Shown: in pieces, positions 4,866-9,909 of the stretch
Position numbering within the stretch: the first letter of the stretch is position 1
Layout of the letters: each line of letters starts with the position of its first letter
Notes under the pieces: generated by a model
Seen by the model: only the letters and a program-made list of their open reading frames with translations
What the model was told of the DNA's origin: nothing
Database searches by the model: none
Source of the DNA: Candidatus Aenigmatarchaeota archaeon
GTDB lineage: Archaea > Aenigmatarchaeota > Aenigmatarchaeia > CG10238-14
Direction: 5' to 3'
Assembly: GCA_030672375.1 (NCBI GenBank)
Contig: DAOVGP010000043.1
Coordinates: forward strand, 1-9,909
DNA length: 9,909 nucleotides
Program-made: the position numbers and the translations under genes

Positions 4866-7312
4866 AAAAATTACTCTTTACTAGTTTAATTTTCTTTTTG
4901 ATATTGCTCATTCCAGTCAAAGCCGGAGACTGGGAGATAAAAGTAGATCCTACTGAAGTGTGGATTGGCGATGATGTCAGAATATCGTGTTGGTACACTG
5001 ATAAAACAACACACACAGCACCTTGGGTTTTTATTGAGAAAACACCGAGTTCGTGGAATAAATCTATGAGCAGATTCAACGATACCTATTATTGGGTTGA
5101 TTACACACCCCCTCAAACACCCCCTTTATTAGGTATGTACAAAGTGTATTGTTCTGACGGAGCCATTAATTCTCCTCAAGTATCGTTCGAAGTTAGCAGT
5201 CTGAGCGTCACTATCACTGATTACCCAAACAACGTTTATTTAGGTAAAGAAATAATACTGAATGCTAAGGTTATTGAAAAGAGTGATTATGAACAACCTG
5301 TGACTAGTAATGTTAACTTCGAGATTTACCTTAACACTATAAACATCCCAATCGATGCAGACAAAACTTATTACACAGGAGAAAAATGGATTATAATTAC
5401 GGAGGATTTGTCTTGGAGCATCACTCCTGGTTTATACAATCTTGATCTTCGAGTGACTCAAAAAGTCAACACAGTTTCTGATAAAAAGAATGTGGAAGTT
5501 AAGGCTCCAGTTGAGTTTAGTTTAATAAGTGTGGATAAAACCGAAATTCAACCGAACGATAACATAACAATAAAATTAATGGCAGCAGAGGAAGGAAATC
5601 CAATAATCCTAGAAAATGCTCAATTAAAATTTACGATTGATAATAAACCTTGTGAAATAGTTGAGACTCCTTCTCAGTTCGGAAATTATATATATGCTAC
5701 AATCTCCACGCCGAGTTTATCTGCGGGCAGTTATAAATTGAAAATCGAAATTACTTACAATACTTACAAAGACTATAAATGGACTCCTGATCCGATACCT
5801 ATTGATTATGTTGTGCCGTTTAGTGTTAGTATGAAAGATAGTAGTGATGAACCTGTTAATGCAAAATTTATATTCTTCATCGATGGAGTAAAAAAGAAGG
5901 AATTTGAAACTGGTTCAGACGGTTCATATTCTGGTTATTTGGTTCCTGATACATATGACCTAGAAATGAATTTCCCAAATTCTAAACTTATTTTGTATGA
6001 AGTAGATATAGACGAGTTTGACAATCCGATAAGGTTTGACAATCCTTCTACAGAAGTTGAAATTCCAGGAATAGGGGTTGGCGGAATTTTTGTCTTTGAG
6101 ATAGCCTTAACTTATTCCGATGTATACTTAGAGATGAAGTACGATGATAGTAAAATTCTGGACGAGACTCAAATAAGTGTTTACAAATGTGAAAACTGGA
6201 ATTTTGGAAGGAGAGTGTGTAACTCGGATTGGTATACAATAAATACAGATATTGATACGATAAGAAACTCAGTGGAATTGAATACCACTGAACTTTCAGC
6301 TTTTGTTATTGGATACAAAAAGAATCTGTATTTGGATTTTGATACAGACAGTGATGAATACTTCCTACGTGATATAATAAAAATCACAGGAATAATAGAG
6401 GATGAAGATAAAAAACCTGTGCCTGACGTTAAGATTACTGCTAAAATTCCAAATACTGATGTATCAGCCTCGACTAAATCCGATAATGGTGGAGTGTTTT
6501 ATTTGGAGTTTCAAGGACCTGATAAAGAGGGAGATCATAATATAATCGTTAAAGCTGAAAAATCACCATTCACAAGCGTCGAATCTTCAAAAAATATAAA
6601 AGTCTCTAAGAGTTGTAAAATTACGATTATTCTATCCGAGAGTATAAAGATAAAAAGAGGCGAGGAAGATTCCATACCTGTTGATATCGTGAATACTGGG
6701 CAGATAGATCTTTCGAGTCTGAAATTATACTTGACTGGTATTCCCGAAGAATATTATACTCTTTCTGAATCTGAAATTTCATTATTAAAGGCAGGTAATG
6801 ATGAGAGAATATTCATCAATTTCAATATACCAGATGATGCAAGTGGAACAACCTATACTGGTAATTTTAAGGTAACATACAACGGTAATTCAACTGAACA
6901 AAAATTTATATTGACGTTATTGGTTGGGGAGGAGAAAGAAGAGAATGTCACAAGTTCTGAAGGGCTTAAATTCCCGAGCATAATTATACCTACTGGTGAA
7001 GTGATTTTGGGTGGTATCACAGGAGATGTTCTCCTGATAATTATAGTTGGTATTGTATCATTCTCGATAGCTGTGTTTTTAAAAACGAGGAAGTTTACCA
7101 TAGGATTGCCAAGGAAAACTGAGATAAACATTGAGGATAGACATGAAAGAGAAGATATTAAAAACCTACTCTTAGACATAAGGAGAGAAATAGAAAGACC
7201 TTCGATTAAGAAGACACCTTCTATTAAAATCAAAAAAAAGAGAAAATACAAGAAGAAGAAAAAAATAAAACAAAAAAGAAAGAAGAAAAAACATGTTCCG
7301 ATAGGATCTTAG
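4862..7312 (+). CDS. Large multidomain surface protein with one TM helix and polybasic cytoplasmic tail
   Basis: The product has 816 aa; ATG 4862 overlaps the MinD stop (ATGA). A signal peptide spans 1-21 (PVKA|GDW). The exterior, about 22-715, consists of serial Ig-like domains: about 22-112 (Cys43 and Cys97 could pair), 113-213, and 217-325. A carboxypeptidase-regulatory/CNA-B-like domain follows at about 330-400 (DGSYSGYLVPDTYDLEM), then a module with Cys443 and Cys453, another transthyretin-like domain at about 508-580 (DKKPVPDVKITAKI), and a NEW3-like domain at about 585-687. The transmembrane helix is 722-740. The 76-residue cytoplasmic part holds a charged helix (757-779) and a tail in which 18 of residues 789-810 are Lys or Arg. 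It may bind the MinD-like ATPase, acidic lipid or nucleic acid. No catalytic motif was seen. Its TAG overlaps the stop of the convergent gene. Confidence 0.87.
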   Translation: MKKLLFTSLIFFLILLIPVKAGDWEIKVDPTEVWIGDDVRISCWYTDKTTHTAPWVFIEKTPSSWNKSMSRFNDTYYWVDYTPPQTPPLLGMYKVYCSDGAINSPQVSFEVSSLSVTITDYPNNVYLGKEIILNAKVIEKSDYEQPVTSNVNFEIYLNTINIPIDADKTYYTGEKWIIITEDLSWSITPGLYNLDLRVTQKVNTVSDKKNVEVKAPVEFSLISVDKTEIQPNDNITIKLMAAEEGNPIILENAQLKFTIDNKPCEIVETPSQFGNYIYATISTPSLSAGSYKLKIEITYNTYKDYKWTPDPIPIDYVVPFSVSMKDSSDEPVNAKFIFFIDGVKKKEFETGSDGSYSGYLVPDTYDLEMNFPNSKLILYEVDIDEFDNPIRFDNPSTEVEIPGIGVGGIFVFEIALTYSDVYLEMKYDDSKILDETQISVYKCENWNFGRRVCNSDWYTINTDIDTIRNSVELNTTELSAFVIGYKKNLYLDFDTDSDEYFLRDIIKITGIIEDEDKKPVPDVKITAKIPNTDVSASTKSDNGGVFYLEFQGPDKEGDHNIIVKAEKSPFTSVESSKNIKVSKSCKITIILSESIKIKRGEEDSIPVDIVNTGQIDLSSLKLYLTGIPEEYYTLSESEISLLKAGNDERIFINFNIPDDASGTTYTGNFKVTYNGNSTEQKFILTLLVGEEKEENVTSSEGLKFPSIIIPTGEVILGGITGDVLLIIIVGIVSFSIAVFLKTRKFTIGLPRKTEINIEDRHEREDIKNLLLDIRREIERPSIKKTPSIKIKKKRKYKKKKKIKQKRKKKKHVPIGS
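7226..7291 (-). terminator. T-rich tract: likely terminator of the convergent wHTH gene
   Basis: The Lys/Arg codons of the surface protein tail make the minus strand here a long series of T runs (TTTTTTCTTC type), beginning about 18 nt after the minus-strand stop codon at 7309. Archaeal RNA polymerase terminates at such oligo-U stretches without a hairpin. The dual use is inferred. Confidence 0.5.
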
Positions 7313-7965
7313 ATTCTTAATTTGTAGAATTTCTCTCTTTTCTCTAGAACTGATTTCGCCATACCTAAATTTTCCATTTTTTTGAAGTATTCATTGCACC
7401 TAGTTCTTGATAGGCCGAGGAGTTGACTCAATTCTGAGGAAGAAAGTTTTTCATGTCTTTTCAAAAGAGCTCTTATCCTTTCTATTCTCTTTGATTCGAC
7501 GAGTGTTAAAGTTTCTTCTACTGGGATTAGTGGTTTTCTATAGAAAAATTCTTTTATTTCTGAGACGATTCTCTGAACGACATCGTCACCATCTTGAATT
7601 TCCTGTTTAAACTTGGACTCACTCAAAACTTTGTGTGGAATTCTTTCCTCAAACTTTTTTTCTAAGTCAGATATCTTATTGTGTAATTTTTTTATTTCTG
7701 AATTGAATTGTTCAGAATAATGAGAGGAATCTTGATATTCGTTCGAATCAAAATTAGTTGACCAATATGCTATGTTTTCGTTCAACGCTTCTAATGTCGA
7801 AATCTTAGAACCCAACAAATCCACCTTTTCTTTAATCTCTCTCAGGATTTTTAGGTATATTCTGTTTCCCAGATCGTTTCTTGATACAGGTATTTCGACA
7901 TTTATCCTTTCTATTTTCTTGTCAACATCTTTAACTGTCGATTTTCTTCGTAAGAAATTTACCAT
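7309..7965 (-). CDS. Coiled-coil protein with C-terminal winged helix-turn-helix domain
   Basis: The product has 218 aa. The N-terminus is basic (MVNFLRRK). Two heptad-like helices follow at about 36-66 (LKILREIKEKVDLLGSKISTLEALNENI) and 84-108 (EQFNSEIKKLHNKISDLEKKFEE), suggesting oligomerisation. After an acidic linker (EIQDGDDVV), the segment 157-218 forms a wHTH: RIERIRALLKRHEKLSSSELSQLLGLSRTRCNEYFKKMENLGM with a short wing, KREKFYKLRI. The layout suggests a DNA-binding regulator with an N-terminal sensing or multimerising part. It has no signal peptide, so it is cytoplasmic. Its stop overlaps that of the 816-aa protein by 4 nt in total. Two copies of a 9-mer (TTTCGACAT/ATGTCGAAA) lie inside its 5' half and two lie upstream, so autoregulation is possible. 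Confidence 0.85.
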   Translation of the reverse strand: MVNFLRRKSTVKDVDKKIERINVEIPVSRNDLGNRIYLKILREIKEKVDLLGSKISTLEALNENIAYWSTNFDSNEYQDSSHYSEQFNSEIKKLHNKISDLEKKFEERIPHKVLSESKFKQEIQDGDDVVQRIVSEIKEFFYRKPLIPVEETLTLVESKRIERIRALLKRHEKLSSSELSQLLGLSRTRCNEYFKKMENLGMAKSVLEKREKFYKLRI

Positions 7966-8170
7966 ATAGTATTAATTGTGATTCTTGGCTTAAAAATCTG
8001 TCAATTTTTTATTTCGACATGTTCGACTCGTGTATTCTGAATATGGAGATTTTTTTCAAAAATCAGTAAGAAATTGGACGGTATAATCGACAAAATTGGG
8101 GTAAAAATAAAGTTTTAAAATATTATTATTAGACCATCTAAGTTATTAAATTCTCTTACTAATGTCGAAA
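7794..8170. repeat. Four dispersed copies of the 9-mer TTTCGACAT
   Basis: TTTCGACAT lies at 7893-7901 and 8012-8020; its complement ATGTCGAAA lies at 7794-7802 and 8162-8170. The last copy and the first share a longer match, CTAATGTCGAAA (7791-7802 and 8159-8170). Related TCGACA or TCGACT cores occur at 8023-8028, 8087-8092 and 8252-8257. These could be operator sites for the wHTH protein whose promoter they surround. Confidence 0.45.
7989..7996 (-). promoter_or_regulatory. TATA-like box for the coiled-coil wHTH gene
   Basis: On the minus strand this reads TTTTTAAG, centred 27 nt before ATG 7965. It fits leaderless transcription; no Shine-Dalgarno site precedes the ATG. Confidence 0.4.
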
Positions 8171-8254
8171 ACATTTAATTTCTTCTTTTTAGTCTAAAAA
8201 AACTTTTTCCAGTTGAATAAGGCGGTTATTTTAGATAACTCCTTATGAACCTCG

Positions 8255-8277
8255 ACACTAATGTTAAACATTAGTGT
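8255..8277. repeat. 23-bp near-perfect palindrome (11-bp arms, 1-nt centre)
   Basis: ACACTAATGTT (8255-8265) and AACATTAGTGT (8267-8277) are exact reverse complements around a single A. It lies about 55-75 bp upstream of the TATA box of the Thr-rich surface gene. Its core, ATGTTAAACAT (8261-8271), also occurs on the opposite strand at 842-852. A dimeric wHTH protein is the likely reader. A terminator role is unlikely because no T-run follows. Confidence 0.75.
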
Positions 8278-8285
8278 TATGCATC

Positions 8286-8330
8286 TGTGCACATCTTTTA
8301 TGCACAACACTAGTGATTAAGTTGGCCAAC
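8286..8330. repeat. Cluster of three short perfect palindromes
   Basis: TGTGCACA (8286-8293), CACTAGTG (8308-8315) and GTTGGCCAAC (8321-8330) lie within 45 bp, directly before a TATA box. TTATGCA appears at 8277-8283 and 8298-8304, and ACACTA recurs at 8307-8312. They may be binding sites for more than one regulator. Confidence 0.5.
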
Positions 8331-8340
8331 GATATAAAAA
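8331..8340 (+). promoter_or_regulatory. TATA box for the Thr-rich surface protein gene
   Basis: GATATAAAAA directly abuts the last palindrome, so a protein bound there would compete with TBP. Transcription would start near 8360, leaving a leader of about 50 nt. The tandem 9-mer AAAATATTG (8343-8351, 8352-8360) spans the expected start region. Confidence 0.55.
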
Positions 8341-8396
8341 ATAAAATATTGAAAATATTGGGAAAAAATACTCAGAATTTAACTATTTCTAAATTT

Positions 8397-8403
8397 GGGA
8401 GTG
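8397..8403 (+). promoter_or_regulatory. Ribosome-binding site of the Thr-rich surface protein gene
   Basis: GGGAGTG ends 7 nt before ATG 8411. This first gene of a transcript therefore has a leader and a Shine-Dalgarno site, unlike the apparently leaderless genes in the window. Confidence 0.5.
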
Positions 8404-8410
8404 CGGTTTA

Positions 8411-9909
8411 ATGGCTTTCAATAGACTTGAATCAGCACTCATTTTTCTGACGTTGTTAACTTTGTTGATATTCTCTGGGACGATATCAAGGACATTCAGA
8501 ATATTGGAAGTAATGCCTGGAATAACGATATCGAATATGACTTATGAGCAAAAAATCAATCAAAGTCTTGAAGGAAATCAAACCTATGAATGGACTCTGA
8601 GTGAAGATTGTACTGGTATAGACTGTTCCTTGACTTCCATAAAGATAACCGGCTCTATACTTGCGAATAATTCTGGATACGCAAGAGTTTATGTTGAAAA
8701 TAATGGGGAGAGATATTTAATTTTGGATGAGTCTTTTGAATTGGTTCCAACTACCACAACAACTCTCCCCGAGATAACTACATCCACAACAATTCCAGAA
8801 ATTACCACAACATCAACAACCTCAACAACTAGTACATCAACGACTATACCAGAAATTCCAACAACTACAACAACAACAACTCTTCCAGAAACAACCACAA
8901 CTACAACATCGACATCATCGACCACAACATCAACAATCCCATCAACCACCTCCACAACTACAACAATTACAACATCTTCAACCACTTCATCTACGACTAC
9001 GATTGAAACTACTACCACTTCGACTACAGTTACCACTTCATCAACAACATCCACTACAGAAGAACCAACTACCACAAGTTCTACAACAACATCTTCAAGT
9101 TCAACCACTATTGCCGAACCAACTACAACAACAGTGAGTGAAACTGAAATACAAGAATCTGAATCAATAATCACTGGAGCTGTCACTGGTATATTAGAAG
9201 AAGAGAATGTAACTTTACCCAATCAAACAACAACTCAACCAGAAACTTTCTATTTTGTCAAAGAGTGTGTCGATACTTGCGAGCTAGAAGATATATTCAA
9301 TAAAACCTCGTATGATTTGATCTTTGAATCGAATTCGGGTGTCGAAATAAAACTAGACTCAGTGACATATACATGGGAGTGGTATGAGGAAGAAATTACG
9401 ACAACTACTCTCCCAGAGATCACGACATCTACTACTTCAACTACAACTACCACAACGACAGTTCCGACAACTACAACAACAACTATTCCAATCAATCTAA
9501 CCCAATTTACATATGGGCAATTGGAACAGGGAGATATTACAATAAACGAACCTGTTGAGTGGAATCAGACTATCACAGTAGAAAATCTAATGAACAGTAC
9601 AATAGTTAAGAATATTTCACTAGACATCCCACCAGATGCCTTCAACATTTCTATATTTTTAAACGATTCGTTAATCTCAAATTCATCCAAATTCAGTGTA
9701 GTCCTTAGTCCACGAGAAGAGTTGAGACTAAAAGTAAAGTTCCTTACAGAGGCTGTAAAGCTAGACATAGTCGAGTTGGATTTGGACTTGATTGCTCTTT
9801 TGCCTCCAGAGGCTCAGAACATTCAACTGTTTGATAAGGGAAGACTCATAGCAAGCTATCCTAACTTAGAGAAAGCAAAACTGAAAATATCTGGAGTGGA
9901 GAAGAAGAT
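8411..9909 (+). CDS. Thr-rich, glycosylation-rich surface protein (3' end outside window)
   Basis: 499 codons are open from ATG 8411 to the right edge. Residues 8-25 are a hydrophobic helix without a clear cleavage site, probably a signal anchor. A small domain (about 36-110) contains Cys67 and Cys72. A long Thr/Ser linker (113-241) with LPEITTST and IPEIT repeats resembles mucin-like O-glycosylated spacers. ESIITGAVTG follows at 251-260. A second Cys-pair domain (278-327, C286/C290; LDSVTYTWEWYEEE) leads to a second, shorter Thr linker (330-360) and then a beta-rich domain (about 361-485: ITINEPVEWNQTITVENL...). At least twelve N-X-S/T sequons are present. It is probably a long stalk or adhesin-like envelope protein. 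Antisense frames over the linkers encode only Val-rich shadows. The C-terminus and its anchor are not visible. Confidence 0.88.
   Translation, partial: MAFNRLESALIFLTLLTLLIFSGTISRTFRILEVMPGITISNMTYEQKINQSLEGNQTYEWTLSEDCTGIDCSLTSIKITGSILANNSGYARVYVENNGERYLILDESFELVPTTTTTLPEITTSTTIPEITTTSTTSTTSTSTTIPEIPTTTTTTTLPETTTTTTSTSSTTTSTIPSTTSTTTTITTSSTTSSTTTIETTTTSTTVTTSSTTSTTEEPTTTSSTTTSSSSTTIAEPTTTTVSETEIQESESIITGAVTGILEEENVTLPNQTTTQPETFYFVKECVDTCELEDIFNKTSYDLIFESNSGVEIKLDSVTYTWEWYEEEITTTTLPEITTSTTSTTTTTTTVPTTTTTTIPINLTQFTYGQLEQGDITINEPVEWNQTITVENLMNSTIVKNISLDIPPDAFNISIFLNDSLISNSSKFSVVLSPREELRLKVKFLTEAVKLDIVELDLDLIALLPPEAQNIQLFDKGRLIASYPNLEKAKLKISGVEKK

Larger units (their letters stand above)
7966..8410. 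other. 445-bp non-coding control region with palindromes and repeats
   Basis: No frame here has coding character; the best are 11 and 19 codons. The region separates the divergent wHTH gene (starting 7965, minus) and the Thr-rich gene (starting 8411, plus). It carries TCGACA-type motifs, a 23-bp palindrome (8255-8277), further perfect palindromes at 8286-8293, 8308-8315 and 8321-8330, and the two promoters. It is several times longer than other gaps in this compact window, which suggests more than two promoters' worth of information. Confidence 0.6.

Noticed and set aside
6853..7251. Minus-strand 132-codon hydrophobic frame inside the 816-aa protein gene
   Set aside because: Antisense of the Lys-rich and TM-coding region; the T-rich strand gives Phe/Leu/Ser by composition.
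7220..7300. Possibility that the polybasic tail is a frameshift product in an A-rich tract
   Set aside because: The frame stays open to a TAG overlapping the convergent stop, and Arg, Tyr, Gln and Ile codons interrupt the A runs. It cannot be fully excluded without reads or homologues.
7966..8410. Replication origin or centromere in the palindrome-rich region
   Set aside because: There is no recognisable origin recognition box or Orc1/Cdc6 gene, and the nearby ATPase is MinD-like rather than a plasmid ParA. Kept only as an alternative to operators.
8411..8490. Type IV pilin-like N-terminus in the Thr-rich protein (Glu7 before a hydrophobic helix)
   Set aside because: No Gly or Ala peptidase site precedes the helix in the archaeal class III pattern, and the protein is far too large and linker-rich.
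8689..9222. Minus-strand Val-rich frame of 177 codons
   Set aside because: It is the mirror of the Thr-rich linker: Thr codons read backwards give Val-rich text. No domain, promoter or ribosome site.
9250..9495. Minus-strand 81-codon Val-rich frame
   Set aside because: Antisense of the second Thr linker of the same surface gene, with the same artefact.
1..9909. tRNA, rRNA, CRISPR, insertion sequence or integrase
   Set aside because: No T-loop-like motif with matching stems, no regularly spaced direct repeats with unique spacers, and no transposase or recombinase motifs were seen on either strand.

Overview
The window looks like part of a compact, AT-rich archaeal chromosome (roughly one third G+C by eye). 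Several genes are preceded by archaeal-type TATA boxes 25-40 bp upstream of their starts, some with almost no leader. Others have Shine-Dalgarno sites such as GGAGGAT and GAGGTGG. Genes overlap by 1-8 nt within operons, and both convergent pairs abut or overlap at their stop codons. Most products are secreted or membrane-anchored beta-sandwich proteins rich in N-glycosylation sequons and Thr-rich linkers. A small-genome, possibly DPANN-type archaeon would fit, but no phylogenetic marker is present and this placement is inference.

Layout. Positions 1-756 (minus) hold the 5' part of a secreted surface protein whose G+C (about 46% over the first 360 bases) is well above its neighbours. A divergent control region separates it from a small winged-helix (wHTH) gene (842/875-1135, plus). 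That gene converges on a small PqqD-like, RiPP-recognition-element-like gene (1136-1402, minus). A second divergent region leads to a tightly packed three-gene operon (1538-3745) of membrane or secreted Ig-like proteins. After a 153-bp gap comes a translationally coupled triad (3899-7312): a 71-aa wHTH protein, a MinD-type ATPase with a C-terminal membrane-targeting helix, and an 816-aa multidomain surface protein with one transmembrane segment and a strongly polybasic cytoplasmic tail. A coiled-coil/wHTH protein (7309-7965, minus) converges on the triad. A 445-bp non-coding region rich in palindromes and repeats follows. From 8411 a large Thr-rich surface protein runs off the right edge.

How the parts may work together (inference): this is a cell-envelope neighbourhood with three wHTH proteins placed at its promoters. 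Two of the wHTH genes share a nearly identical promoter element. An 11-bp palindrome beside one of them recurs at the heart of a 23-bp palindrome upstream of the Thr-rich gene. The MinD ATPase could position or control its co-translated surface protein through that protein's basic tail. No tRNA, rRNA, CRISPR array, transposase or integrase was seen.
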